DNA of 64,000 bases from Streptomyces sp. BV286 (GCF_019090165.1 NZ_JAHRIB010000212.1:62001-126000), one strand, 5' to 3'. Positions 52,631-60,777 are shown, counted from the stretch's first letter. The notes: generated by a model from the sequence alone, not told the origin. Translations and numbers: made by a program.

Positions 52631-52675
52631 TCCCCGAGTTGGGGGCGGAGGGGGCCAGAGGGGCTTCGGCGGGTG

Positions 52676-53542
52676 TCAGCCGGAGAGCTCCTTGGTGATG
52701 CGGTCCAGCATGAAGGCCGAGGACTCGCGTGCCCGTTCCTCCCAGGCGAAGACGCAGGCCGTGGCGACGCCGTCGAAGTCCAGCTCGCGCAGCGTGGCGA
52801 AGAAGACGTCCCAGTCGACCTCGCCCTGCCCGATGTCCAGGTGCTGGTGGATGCGGGCGGCGGTGCCGGGCGGGTTGAGGATGTAGCGCAGCCCGGAGGA
52901 GCCCTTGTGGTTGAAGGAGTCGGCGATGTGCACGTGCTGGAGCTTGTCGCCGGCGTAGCGCATCATCGCCGCGATGTCCGCCGTCGGGTCGGCGCCGGAG
53001 AGGTGGAAGGTGTGCGGGGCGCAGTAAAGATAGTTCACCCAGGGCTTGTTGACGGCGCGGACCAGGTCCACGGCCGGGGTGTTCTCCTCGCAGAAGTCGT
53101 CCGGGTGGGCCTCCAGGTTGAGCGCGATGCCCTCGCGCTCGAACACCGGCAGCAGTTCCTCCATCGAGCGCCAGAACGCCGCCTCGCTCTCGGCGGCCCG
53201 TTCGGGGCGGCCGTTGAACTCCGAGTTCATCAGAGGGCAGTCGAGTTCGGCGGTGATCTCGATCATCCGCTTCCAGTACCGCACGGCGGTCTGCCGTTCG
53301 GTCTCGTCGGGTGACGCCCACTTGTACAGCGGCAGCACGGAGGAAAGCTTCACCCCGTGCGTGCGGAGGGACCGCTTGAGGTGCGCCACGCGCTCGTCGT
53401 CCGCCCGGGGGTGCAGGAAGAACGGCATGAAGTCGTCCCGCGGCGACAACTCGATGTGGCTGTAGCCGAGTTCGGCGACCGTGCGGACCATCTCGTCGAG
53501 CGGGAGGGCCCGGAGCATGTAGGGGTCGAGGGCGATCTTCAC
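52676..53542 (-). CDS. Sugar phosphate isomerase/epimerase family protein
   Basis: A 288-residue TIM-barrel protein of the xylose-isomerase-like group. Segments are GYSHIELSPRDDFMPFF, ALNLEAHPDDFCEENTP and HVHIADSFNHKG, whose Glu, Asp and His residues bind a divalent metal. It probably isomerises or dehydrates a sugar or inositol derivative produced by the upstream oxidoreductase. GTG 53542 overlaps the oxidoreductase stop by four bases, giving tight coupling. Confidence 0.88.
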   Translation of the reverse strand: MKIALDPYMLRALPLDEMVRTVAELGYSHIELSPRDDFMPFFLHPRADDERVAHLKRSLRTHGVKLSSVLPLYKWASPDETERQTAVRYWKRMIEITAELDCPLMNSEFNGRPERAAESEAAFWRSMEELLPVFEREGIALNLEAHPDDFCEENTPAVDLVRAVNKPWVNYLYCAPHTFHLSGADPTADIAAMMRYAGDKLQHVHIADSFNHKGSSGLRYILNPPGTAARIHQHLDIGQGEVDWDVFFATLRELDFDGVATACVFAWEERARESSAFMLDRITKELSG

Positions 53543-54564
53543 GCGGTGCCTCCGGTTGCGTAGAAGGCCGGGCGGGGCTTCATGTCCACGGGGACGACGG
53601 TGCCGTCGGATTCCAGTGAGCGGACTGCGGCGTCCGTGATGACGGTGGCGGCGTAGCCGTCCCAGGCGCTCGGACCGGTGGGCGTCGCGCCGGTTTCGAC
53701 GGCCGCGATCCACTCGCGGAACTCGGTGTCGAAGGCGTCGGCGAAGCGGCCCTTCCAGTCCTGGAGCACGGGGGTGCTGTGCAGTCCGGCGGTACGGATC
53801 CCGACGGCGGCCGGGTCGGGCAGCCGGACCAGGCCGTCCTCGCCGACGGTCTCGCACTGGATGTCGTAGCCGTACTGGCAGTTGACGAAGACCTCAAGGT
53901 CGACGCGGACGCCGCCGGCGGTCTCGAAGAGCATGATCTGCGGGTCCTTGAGGTGCTCGAACCGCTTGCTCGTGGCGCGCGGGGTGAGAACCTGCGCGGA
54001 GACGATCTCGTCGTCGAGCAGCCAGCGCAGTACGTCGATCTCGTGGACGGCGGTGTCCTGCGCGGCCATCGCCGAGCGGTAGGCGTCCGGCACGGTCGGG
54101 TTGCGGTGCGCGCAGTGCACGATCAGCGGGGCGCCGATGGTTCCGGCCGCGATGACCTCCTTCATCCGCCGGTAGCCGGCGTCGAAGCGGCGCATGAAGC
54201 CGACCTGGACCAGTCGCCGGCCGTGGGCGCGCTCGGCCTCCACGATCCGCAGACAGTCGTCGGCGGTCGTGGCGAGGGGCTTCTCGCAGAACACCGGCTT
54301 CCCGGCGCCGATCGCGGACAGCACGTGCTCCGCGTGGGTGGGGCCCCAGGAGGTGACGAGCACGGCGTCCACCTCGGGAGACCCGACCAGGTCGGCGCCG
54401 GTCGGCAGCGCGACGGCGCCGACGCGGGCGGCGACCTCCTCCGCACGGGCCGCGTCGATGTCCGTCACCGCGGTGACCCGTGCCGCGGTGACGACGTCGG
54501 TGAGCCGCCGGATGTGGTCCTGGCCGATCATTCCGGCACCGATGACACCTACACGCACAGTCAT
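53539..54564 (-). CDS. Gfo/Idh/MocA-family oxidoreductase (inositol dehydrogenase-like)
   Basis: A 341-residue NAD(P)-dependent dehydrogenase. The Rossmann motif is VRVGVIGAGMIGQDH (3-17). The catalytic segment is PVFCEKPLATT, and the later MAAQDTAVHEIDVLRWLL has the conserved Asp/His pair. Overall it resembles inositol 2-dehydrogenases that oxidise a ring hydroxyl. It heads a two-gene operon with the isomerase and is divergent from the LacI regulator. A GAAGGATCC ribosome binding site precedes ATG 54564. Confidence 0.9.
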   Translation of the reverse strand: MTVRVGVIGAGMIGQDHIRRLTDVVTAARVTAVTDIDAARAEEVAARVGAVALPTGADLVGSPEVDAVLVTSWGPTHAEHVLSAIGAGKPVFCEKPLATTADDCLRIVEAERAHGRRLVQVGFMRRFDAGYRRMKEVIAAGTIGAPLIVHCAHRNPTVPDAYRSAMAAQDTAVHEIDVLRWLLDDEIVSAQVLTPRATSKRFEHLKDPQIMLFETAGGVRVDLEVFVNCQYGYDIQCETVGEDGLVRLPDPAAVGIRTAGLHSTPVLQDWKGRFADAFDTEFREWIAAVETGATPTGPSAWDGYAATVITDAAVRSLESDGTVVPVDMKPRPAFYATGGTA

Positions 54565-54646
54565 GGTCGGATCCTTCGTTCCAGAGCTCCGGAGTCCCGG
54601 AACCCCGCGGGTGACGGACGGGTTCGGGTGTGAACTGTCGCGCTCT

Positions 54647-54662
54647 ACTAGCGCGCTCTAGT
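54647..54662. promoter_or_regulatory. Palindromic operator in the LacI/oxidoreductase divergent region
   Basis: ACTAGCGCGCTCTAGT has 5-bp arms ACTAG/CTAGT around a six-base centre, inside which AGCGCGCT is also palindromic. It sits in the 200-nt gap between the divergent genes. LacI-family operators commonly have a central CG step with such symmetry, so it is the likely site of the adjacent regulator. A possible -10 (TACGAT, 54668-54673) lies next to it on the plus strand. Confidence 0.7.
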
Positions 54663-54764
54663 GCGAGTACGATGACCCCTGTTCAAATGTCATGTCAATA
54701 GGTGGTCGCCGAAGGATTCCGTGTCACCCGCGTCATCCGTGGGGCGGGGAGGAGGCGCGGAAGG

Positions 54765-55835
54765 ATGGAGTCACAGGTGGGCGTATCGGGCACGCGGCGG
54801 GACGACGGCGCGGCGGCGGGACGGCGCCCCACCATGACGGACGTCGCCGCGAAGGCGGGCGTCTCCCGGGCACTGGTCTCGATCGTCTTCCGCGGCCGCC
54901 CGGGGGCGAGCCAGGAGACCCGCGACCGCGTGCTGCGCGTGGCCGACGAGATCGGCTACCGGCCCGACAGTGCGGCCCGGCTGCTCGCCCGGGGCCGCAG
55001 CCGCACGCTCGGCGTGGTTCTCACCGTCCACCAGCCCTTCCAGGCGGACCTGGTCGAGGGCATCTACCCGGAGGCCGAGCGGCTCGGCTACGACGTGCTG
55101 CTGTCCGCGCACGCCCCGGGACGCGACGAGGGAAAAGTGGTCGAAGCGCTGCTCAGCCACCGCTGCGAGGCGCTGATCCTGCTCGGCCCGGCCTCCGACC
55201 CCGACCGCCTCGACGCGCTGGGGCACCGCACCGTCGCCGTCTCGGTCGGCCGGCATCTCCCCGGGGTGCACGTCGACAGTGTCCACACCGCCGAGACGAA
55301 GGGGGTGCGGCAGGCCATCGGTCACCTCGTCGAACTGGGGCACCGGCGCATCGCCCACGTGGACGGCGGCCGCGACCCCGGGTCAGCCGAACGCCGCCGC
55401 GCCTATCGCGCAGCGATGCGCCGAAACGGCCTGGCCGAGGAGATCCGGGTGATCCCCGGCGCCCACACGGAGCAGGCGGGCGTCGATGCCGGGCGTCTGC
55501 TGGTCGCCGAGGCCGAACGCTCCGGCCGGACAGCGCTGCCCACGGCGATCCTCGCGGGCAACGACCGTTGTGCGATGGGCCTGTTGATCACCTTCGCCCG
55601 GGCGGGTGTCGAGGTGCCGGACGAGGTGTCGGTCGTCGGCTACGACGACAGCCACCTGTCGCACCTGATGCCGATCGGCCTGACGACGGTCCGTCAGGAC
55701 GCCGCGCTCATGGCGGAGCACGCGGTGCGGTTCGCCGTGGAGCGGTTGGAGAACCCCGACCTGGAACCGCGGGAGGCCGTCCTGGACCCGAAGCTGGTGG
55801 TACGGGGGAGCAGTGGGGTGCCCCGGGTCGGGTGA
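54765..55835 (+). CDS. LacI-family transcriptional regulator
   Basis: A 356-residue repressor-type regulator. The helix-turn-helix (about 24-45) reads TMTDVAAKAGVSRALVSIVF, followed by the hinge helix with SAARLLARGRSRTLGVV. The sugar-binding core (about 80-345) is a periplasmic-binding-fold with HVDGGRDPGSAERRRAYRAA, AILAGNDRCAMGLL and VVGYDDSHLS. ATG 54765 is preceded by AAGG; the upstream frame adds only basic residues. It probably represses the divergent oxidoreductase/isomerase operon until an inducer sugar or inositol is present. Confidence 0.93.
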   Translation: MESQVGVSGTRRDDGAAAGRRPTMTDVAAKAGVSRALVSIVFRGRPGASQETRDRVLRVADEIGYRPDSAARLLARGRSRTLGVVLTVHQPFQADLVEGIYPEAERLGYDVLLSAHAPGRDEGKVVEALLSHRCEALILLGPASDPDRLDALGHRTVAVSVGRHLPGVHVDSVHTAETKGVRQAIGHLVELGHRRIAHVDGGRDPGSAERRRAYRAAMRRNGLAEEIRVIPGAHTEQAGVDAGRLLVAEAERSGRTALPTAILAGNDRCAMGLLITFARAGVEVPDEVSVVGYDDSHLSHLMPIGLTTVRQDAALMAEHAVRFAVERLENPDLEPREAVLDPKLVVRGSSGVPRVG

Positions 55836-55840
55836 CGGCC

Positions 55841-55985
55841 GTGGTGCGGGTGCGGGTGCGGGTGCGGGCGTGGGTGTGGGTGAGGGCAGGGGTTCGGGCG
55901 CGGGCGCCGGCGATGGGCCGAAGTCGATGGGGCGGGTCCGGAGAGCCGGGTCCGATCGGCCTGGTTCGATCGGCCTGGTCCGATG
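55841..55985. repeat. Low-complexity hexamer and decamer-like repeats
   Basis: The gap 55836-56010 holds no gene. It contains four near-tandem GGTGCG units (about 55846-55869) followed by GGGTGTGG-like variants, and then three copies of a 15-18 nt unit with CGATCGGCCTGG or CGATGGGCCGG (about 55951-55990). These are simple-sequence slippage tracts. Confidence 0.7.
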
Positions 55986-56010
55986 GGCCGGGTTCGCCGC
56001 CGGGCGCGTC

Positions 56011-56688
56011 TCAGGTGGCTGCCGACTGGCCGGCCGACGGCGGTTGGTCACCCGGTTCGCGGTCGGCCGCCTCCCGGTCGTTGAGTTCCTGGTCGTTCAG
56101 TTCGCGGTCGTCCAGGTGGGCGCTGTAGAAGTCGCTCTGGCGCGCCATGATGTCCCGCATGGAGGTGCCGCGGGGGACTCCGTAGACCGTTCCCGGGAAG
56201 TCCAGATCCCTTTGCACCGCCCACAGTTCGTCGTGCTGGTCGGGTGAGAAGAGCCGGGCCTGCGGGGCGCCGGCCGCGATCCACCCGATGGGTACGACCG
56301 TGCCGGGCGGCAGGACCGAGTTCACCTGCAGCACGCTGTTGATCCGCAGTTCCGAACCGGCGCCCACGACGGCTCCGGGGAAGACGGAGGCTCCGGTGGC
56401 CACGAAGACCTCGTCCTCGATCCGGGCGCCGTTCACGTGGGCGTGCGGGCCGATGAGGACGGCGTTCCCGATGATCGCGGGGTGGCGTCGGCGGCCCCGC
56501 ACGAGGGCGTTCTCCATGACGACGACGTCCGCGCCGGTCCGTACCTCGCCGTCCTCCGCCGTGAGCACGGCACCGTGCAGCACACGGGCGCGCTCGCCGA
56601 GGACGACGGCGCCGCAGAGGACCGCCGACGGGGCGACGTAGGCCGAGGCCGGGACGACGGGGCGCTGCCCGCGGTGTTCGATCAGCAT
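56011..56688 (-). CDS. Gamma-carbonic-anhydrase-like left-handed beta-helix protein
   Basis: A 225-residue protein. The hexapeptide-repeat beta helix (about 10-150) shows many I/V-G-X4 turns, for example VLCGAVVLGERARVL and VVGAGSELRINSVLQ. Histidines in IIGNAVLIGPHAHVNG and elsewhere are placed where gamma-carbonic anhydrases bind metal, but not all three expected positions are certain. A charged, repetitive tail follows (LDDRELNDQELNDREAADRE), outside the helix. It may hydrate CO2 or bind a different ligand. Start ATG 56688 is clear. Confidence 0.85.
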   Translation of the reverse strand: MLIEHRGQRPVVPASAYVAPSAVLCGAVVLGERARVLHGAVLTAEDGEVRTGADVVVMENALVRGRRRHPAIIGNAVLIGPHAHVNGARIEDEVFVATGASVFPGAVVGAGSELRINSVLQVNSVLPPGTVVPIGWIAAGAPQARLFSPDQHDELWAVQRDLDFPGTVYGVPRGTSMRDIMARQSDFYSAHLDDRELNDQELNDREAADREPGDQPPSAGQSAAT

Positions 56689-56697
56689 CCGACGACT

Positions 56698-57180
56698 TTA
56701 GGCCTGGTTCGAGGACTCTTGGCCGGTGCCGGTGCCGGTGCCGGTGCCGGTGACAGCGTCGGCGTCGGGCTCAGGGGCCGAGACCGGGACCACGGCTGTC
56801 GCCGTGATCTCTACCAGCTGGCCCGGGTATCCGAGGCAGGCGACACCGAGGAGGGTGGAGGAGTGCGGGCCGACGCTGAGGCGGGAGGCCTCCACGACGT
56901 TCCAGACCTCGGAGAGCACCGCGGTGTCGGCGCTCACGACATACACGTCGGTGTACGCGACATACTCGAAGTCACTGCCGATCGCCCGGAGTTGCTCACC
57001 CAGGTTGGCGATCACCTGCTCGGCCTGCCGTACGGGATCGCCCGGGCCGACCAGCTCGCCGTCGGCGTTGAGAGGCACGGATCCGGCGAGGAGCGCGAGA
57101 CGCGTACCGGTCTCGACCACGGAGGCATGGGAGTAGGTGGGCGGTGCGAAGAGGGTGGGAACGGTGACGCGCTTCAGCAT
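56698..57180 (-). CDS. RidA-family (YjgF/YER057c) protein
   Basis: A 160-residue trimeric-fold protein. The RidA core (about 5-140) has ASVVETGTRLALLAGSVPLNAD, QAEQVIANLGEQLRAIGSDF and VGPHSSTLLGVACLGYPGQL. Usual RidA proteins deaminate reactive enamines from PLP enzymes; the catalytic Arg of the core group is not clearly present here, so this may belong to an imine-binding subgroup. The C-terminus is a (Thr-Gly) tail coded by GGTGCC hexamers at 56725-56754. ATG 57180 is used. A 9-nt gap separates it from the gamma-CA gene. Confidence 0.87.
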   Translation of the reverse strand: MLKRVTVPTLFAPPTYSHASVVETGTRLALLAGSVPLNADGELVGPGDPVRQAEQVIANLGEQLRAIGSDFEYVAYTDVYVVSADTAVLSEVWNVVEASRLSVGPHSSTLLGVACLGYPGQLVEITATAVVPVSAPEPDADAVTGTGTGTGTGQESSNQA

Positions 57181-57281
57181 GGGTGGCCTCCCGCGGGCGG
57201 ATCGGTGGGTGCTGTGGTGCAACCCCGCCGATGATGCGACCCCGGCTCGCGGAGCCGCATCCGAATATCCGCCGTTCGGTG

Positions 57282-57773
57282 TCAGCCGGCCGGTGGAGGC
57301 TCCCAGCCCTGCTTGCGCAGGACGTCCGACACGTCCGGCGCGCGGTAGTGCTCTCCCTTGAGGACCTTGCCGTCGGCCCGGCGGCCGACCCGTCCGTCGG
57401 GTCCGAGTTTCGTCATGTTGGCGCGGTGGATCTCGGCGATCACCGCGTCGAGGTCGATGCCGTGGACGAGCGCGGTGCCGTAGGCGATGTACACGACGTC
57501 CGCCAGCTCGTGCGCCAGCCTGTCGAGCGGCCCGGACACGGAGACCTCCGCCACCTCTGCGGCCTCCTCGGCGAGCAACTCCGCACGGTGAGCGGCAAGT
57601 TCCGGCGACACGTCGGTCGGCGTCGCCCGGATGCCGAGCCCGAACGCCCGATGGAACTCACGGACCAACCGCGCGGGCGAGTCGGGCGAGGAGGGACCTG
57701 GTGAGGCGGGGGAGGGGGAAGTGGAGGAAGGAGGGGGCGCGGGAGAGGGGGAGGGGGAGGCGGAAGACTGCAT
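57282..57773 (-). CDS. MazG-like nucleotide pyrophosphohydrolase domain protein
   Basis: A 163-residue protein. After a Pro/Ser-rich, low-complexity N-terminus (about 3-32) comes an all-alpha NTP pyrophosphatase domain. The metal-binding helix carries AELLAEEAAEVAEV and the second helix HELADVVYIAYGTALVHGIDL, as in MazG/phosphoribosyl-ATP pyrophosphohydrolase relatives. The C-terminus has HRANMTKLGPDGRVGRRADG. It probably cleans the nucleotide pool. ATG 57773 was chosen; the low-complexity part may not all be translated if an internal start is used. Confidence 0.84.
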   Translation of the reverse strand: MQSSASPSPSPAPPPSSTSPSPASPGPSSPDSPARLVREFHRAFGLGIRATPTDVSPELAAHRAELLAEEAAEVAEVSVSGPLDRLAHELADVVYIAYGTALVHGIDLDAVIAEIHRANMTKLGPDGRVGRRADGKVLKGEHYRAPDVSDVLRKQGWEPPPAG

Positions 57774-57926
57774 CACGGGACTCCATCGGGGGTCGCGGAC
57801 CGTGCCGGCGGTTCGAACATCTATGATCCCTTGCGTCTTCAAGCATGGCTGGAGCGTGGCCTCGCGCACCCCACACGCCCCCGCGGCCGTCAGGCAGGAA
57901 CGACCAGGAACACCTAAGGAACCCCC

Positions 57927-59087
57927 ATGACTGTTCCCCCCACCACTCCCTCTGCTCCTTCCGACCCTCCCGCCTCGCACCGCGCCCCGTCACGTGTCAC
58001 GCGACGCGGGCTGATCGGTGCCGCGGGCGCCGTCGCGGCGGGCGCCGCGCTCACGCCGGTCGTCATGGCCAACACCCCCTCGGAAGCGGCTGGTTCGGAC
58101 GCCACCGCCGCCGAGCCCGGTACGACCACGGAGACCTTCCCCAAGACCCGCGCCAAGGCGGCCAAGGGTGAGGCCCCCGTCGAGGCGGCCTTCCCCATCG
58201 GCTACGTGGGCGTGCGCTGGAGCGGCACCAGCAAGGCCGCCGGCGGCGGCATCCGGCTGACCGACGCCGACGGCGCCAAGGGTGCCTGGAAGTCCCTGAG
58301 CGGCAACGGCTGTTCGGACAGCAACGGCGGCGCGCTGCTCATCCCCGCGGACCAGGCCTCGGGTTACGAGCTGAAGGCCCCGGACGGTGCCACGGGTCTG
58401 CGTTCGCTGGCCATCGACACCACGCAGGGCCCGGCGCGCAAGGTCGCCGTACCGGAGGACACCACGCGCGTACGCGGCGTCGCCTATCTGTCGCGTGCGG
58501 CCTGGGGCGCGGACGAGAAGCTCCGTTTCAAGCCGGACGGCACGGAGAACACGCCGACGGCGTACTACCCCTTCCAGACCCTCACGGTCCACCACACCGC
58601 CACGGCCAACAACGACCCGGACCCGGCCGCCACGGTGCGCGCGATCTACCAGCTGCACGCGATCACCAACGACTGGGGCGACATCGGCTACCACTTCCTC
58701 ATCGACGAGGAGGGCAACATCTACGAGGGCCGTTACTCGGGCGACGACGGCATCCCGGCCCACGACCCGGACGGCAAACTCGTGACCGCCTTCCACGTGG
58801 GCGGCTTCAACTCGGGCAACCTCGGCATCGCCCTCCTCGGTAACCTGATGGAGCAGGGCCCGACCGACGCGGCCCGCAAGGCCCTCACGGGCCTGGTCCG
58901 CGCCCTGACCCGCTTCCACGGCGTCGACCCGCAGGCCAAGGTCACGTACACCAACCCGATCAACGGCACCACCAGGGACGTCGACGAGATCAGTGGCCAC
59001 CGCGACTGGATGGCGACGGAGTGCCCGGGCGAAGTGATGTACACGGAGCTGGCGACGCTGCGGAAGGCTGTGGCGGGCGGGAGCTGA
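57927..59087 (+). CDS. Tat-exported PGRP-type N-acetylmuramoyl-L-alanine amidase
   Basis: A 386-residue exported zinc amidase. A twin-arginine signal RVTRRGLIGAAGAVAAGAAL lies at 24-43. After a beta-rich middle region (about 80-190) comes the peptidoglycan-recognition domain (about 190-375), with zinc ligands in TVHHTATANN, GHRDWMATECPG and the tyrosine in IGYHFLIDEEGNIYEGR. It cleaves the amide between muramic acid and the stem peptide in the wall. ATG 57927 follows AAGGAAC. A strong hairpin follows the stop. Confidence 0.92.
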   Translation: MTVPPTTPSAPSDPPASHRAPSRVTRRGLIGAAGAVAAGAALTPVVMANTPSEAAGSDATAAEPGTTTETFPKTRAKAAKGEAPVEAAFPIGYVGVRWSGTSKAAGGGIRLTDADGAKGAWKSLSGNGCSDSNGGALLIPADQASGYELKAPDGATGLRSLAIDTTQGPARKVAVPEDTTRVRGVAYLSRAAWGADEKLRFKPDGTENTPTAYYPFQTLTVHHTATANNDPDPAATVRAIYQLHAITNDWGDIGYHFLIDEEGNIYEGRYSGDDGIPAHDPDGKLVTAFHVGGFNSGNLGIALLGNLMEQGPTDAARKALTGLVRALTRFHGVDPQAKVTYTNPINGTTRDVDEISGHRDWMATECPGEVMYTELATLRKAVAGGS

Positions 59088-59137
59088 GCCGGCCGGAACC
59101 GATTCGGGCACCGGTCGTCCCGGCTGCCGGAGCCGAA

Positions 59138-59181
59138 TTCGGCGGGGTGGCTGTGGCTTTGGGCCGGGCCACCCCGCCGAA
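59138..59181 (+). terminator. Terminator after the PGRP amidase gene
   Basis: A perfect 14-bp inverted repeat (TTCGGCGGGGTGGC at 59138-59151 with its complement at 59168-59181) and a 16-nt loop lies 51 nt after the stop codon. Confidence 0.82.
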
Positions 59182-59274
59182 CTGGCAGGAGGCCGAAGGG
59201 TCTTGCGCAACGCGCGCGGGCGTCGGCCGCTCCCGCTAACGTTGGTTTCCCGGAAGGGCGACGAAGGGGACCTG

Positions 59275-59727
59275 ATGGACGCGGAGTTGACGGCTTTGGC
59301 GACGGCGGGGGCCACGGCTCTCGTGCAGCAGATGGTCACCGACGGCTGGGGAAACGTACGGGACCGGGTCGTCGTCCTGTTCTCACGGGGGCGCGACGAA
59401 GAGGCCGTCGCGGGCGAGTTGGAGGCGTCCCGGGCCGATCTGGTCGCCGCTCGGAACGACGACGACGAGGACGCCGCGGCCGACGTACAGGCGTCCTGGC
59501 GCAGCCGCCTCCGCCGCACCCTGCGCGACGACCCGGAGGCGGCGGCGGAACTGCGCGCCCTGCTGGCCGAGTTGGGCCCGCTGCCCACGCCCCCCGCGAC
59601 GAGCATCGTCCACAACACGATCAGCGGCAGTGTGACCAACGGCGCGGCGGTTCAGGCGCATACGGTGGAAGGCGGCGTGACGATCGGGGACACACGGTCG
59701 GCCGGAGAACCACGGCGTGGCGGGTGA
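59275..59727 (+). CDS. Small hypothetical protein with conflict-system-like C-terminal motif
   Basis: A 150-residue protein. The N-terminal two thirds are helical and charged (VVVLFSRGRDEEAVAGELE, then an Asp/Glu run and RSRLRRTLRDDPEAAAEL). The C-terminus (111-137) reads IVHNTISGSVTNGAAVQAHT then VEGGVTIG, a glycine-spaced motif I know from streptomycete proteins linked to NLR-like, protease or nuclease effector systems. No enzyme domain is visible. AAGGGGA precedes ATG 59275. It lies 76 nt before a conserved protein and the RNA locus. Confidence 0.7.
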   Translation: MDAELTALATAGATALVQQMVTDGWGNVRDRVVVLFSRGRDEEAVAGELEASRADLVAARNDDDEDAAADVQASWRSRLRRTLRDDPEAAAELRALLAELGPLPTPPATSIVHNTISGSVTNGAAVQAHTVEGGVTIGDTRSAGEPRRGG

Positions 59728-59803
59728 CGACGGGGCACGCTGAGAAAGCCTGCGCTCAAAAACCCTTCGATCAGGAGCCGTTGCCGCTGCTACCGTCACC
59801 GGC

Positions 59804-60535
59804 GTGGCGAAACTCAATCAGATCATCGCAGTCGAGAAGGGCATCAAGTCCAAGTCCCATCAGGACCTGACGGCTGCCCATCACGGGCTGCAGAAGCCGG
59901 CCCTGCTGGCCGGAATCTCGCGTACGTACCAGCCCAAGGACGAAGAGGGTGAGCAGCTGCCGCCCGAGTCGACGCGGGTGCAGGTGCAGGCGGAGGACGT
60001 GCTGCGGGACACCGCGGCGACGCTGACCCGGCTGTTCGACGTGACCGCCACCAAGGACTGGGCCAACTGCGAGGCGCGCGCGGACGTGAAGGTCGACGGG
60101 CGGGTGCTCGTCGCCGACGTCCCGGTGTCCTATCTGCTCTTTCTCGAGAAGCAGCTCACCGACCTCAACACCTTCGTGCGGAAGCTGCCCGTGCTCGACG
60201 CCTCCGAGTCGTGGGTGCAGGACCCGTCGACCGACGCGTGGAAGACCGAGCCGGTCAGGACGCTGCGGACGAAGAAGGTTCCCCGCAACCACGTGAAGGC
60301 GGAGGCCACCGAGAAGCACCCGGCGCAGGTCGAGGTGTACTACGAGGACATCCCGGTCGGGTACTGGACGACCGTCAAATTCTCCGGTGCCCTTCCTGCC
60401 CGGCGCGTCAACGAGCTGCTCGACCGCGTCGAGAAGATGCAGCAGGCCGTCAAGTTCGCCCGGGAAGAGGCGAATGGCGCCGACGTCACCGACCAGCGCG
60501 TCGGAGACGCCGTGTTCGGCTACCTGTTCGGGTAG
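59804..60535 (+). CDS. Conserved protein of unknown function (DUF7873-like), upstream of tRNA-like RNAs
   Basis: A 243-residue soluble protein beginning AKLNQIIAVEKGIKSKSHQD. I recognise it as a conserved actinobacterial and phage-borne family, probably DUF7873. Charged and helical segments are LRTLRTKKVPRNHVKAEATE and the end ARRVNELLDRVEKMQQAVKF; beta-like segments such as VEVYYEDIPVGYWTTVKF lie between. There is no catalytic motif I can name. GTG 59804 starts the protein. It lies 75 nt before the permuted tRNA-like module 1 with a hairpin (60547-60568) between, so a functional link to the RNA is plausible. Confidence 0.8.
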   Translation: MAKLNQIIAVEKGIKSKSHQDLTAAHHGLQKPALLAGISRTYQPKDEEGEQLPPESTRVQVQAEDVLRDTAATLTRLFDVTATKDWANCEARADVKVDGRVLVADVPVSYLLFLEKQLTDLNTFVRKLPVLDASESWVQDPSTDAWKTEPVRTLRTKKVPRNHVKAEATEKHPAQVEVYYEDIPVGYWTTVKFSGALPARRVNELLDRVEKMQQAVKFAREEANGADVTDQRVGDAVFGYLFG

Positions 60536-60546
60536 CCTCGAAGACT

Positions 60547-60568
60547 CCCCGGTCCACTGCGACCGGGG
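60547..60568 (+). other. 8-bp hairpin downstream of the DUF7873-like gene
   Basis: CCCCGGTC (60547-60554) pairs with GACCGGGG (60561-60568) around a 6-nt loop, 11 nt after the stop codon. It is followed at once by a smaller hairpin (TGCGC/GCGCA, 60569-60583) and another (AAGCT/AGCTT, 60583-60600). It may terminate the protein mRNA or be the 5' part of the RNA described next. Confidence 0.6.
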
Positions 60569-60610
60569 TGCGCGAGGAGCGCAAGCTGAAACTGAAGCTT
60601 GTCGTGACTG

Positions 60611-60720
60611 CGCGGTTCCAGTGGAGGTTCGAGTCCTCCCCGCGGCACCAACCCGGCACCCGTACACGTCGTACAGGGTGTCTCGCGCCGCGGTAGCCCA
60701 ATTGGCAGAGGCAGACCGCG
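60611..60720 (+). ncRNA. Permuted tRNA-like RNA module 1 (YrlA-like)
   Basis: Elements occur in permuted order. CGCGGTT (60611-60617) is the 3' anticodon-stem-like strand, then a T arm GGAGG/CCTCC around TTCGAGT (60623-60639), the 3' acceptor strand CCGCGGC (60640-60646) and ACCA. After a 36-nt stretch with its own hairpin comes the 5' acceptor strand GCCGCGG (60687-60693), a D arm TAGCCCAATTGGCAGAGGC, then GACCGCG (60714-60720), which pairs with the first element. The acceptor strands are fully complementary. An outer stem is less clear than in module 2; GGAGC/GCTCC flanks are possible. It is either a Y-RNA-like module or a permuted tRNA. CCA is encoded, which favours neither strongly. Confidence 0.72.
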
Positions 60721-60777
60721 ATCAATCTCAGACTATTGCTCCAGACTCACCATTCGCCGCCGATCGCCGGATCGACC

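Noticed and set aside
54692..56128. Long open frame over the LacI gene and the repeat gap
   Set aside because: It is rich in Arg/Pro/Gly with no domain, and its end simply reads the GGTGCG repeats. The LacI frame explains the region.
60721..60777. Group I intron split over the permuted tRNA modules
   Set aside because: The stretch between modules is under 60 nt and lacks recognisable catalytic-core elements of a group I intron.
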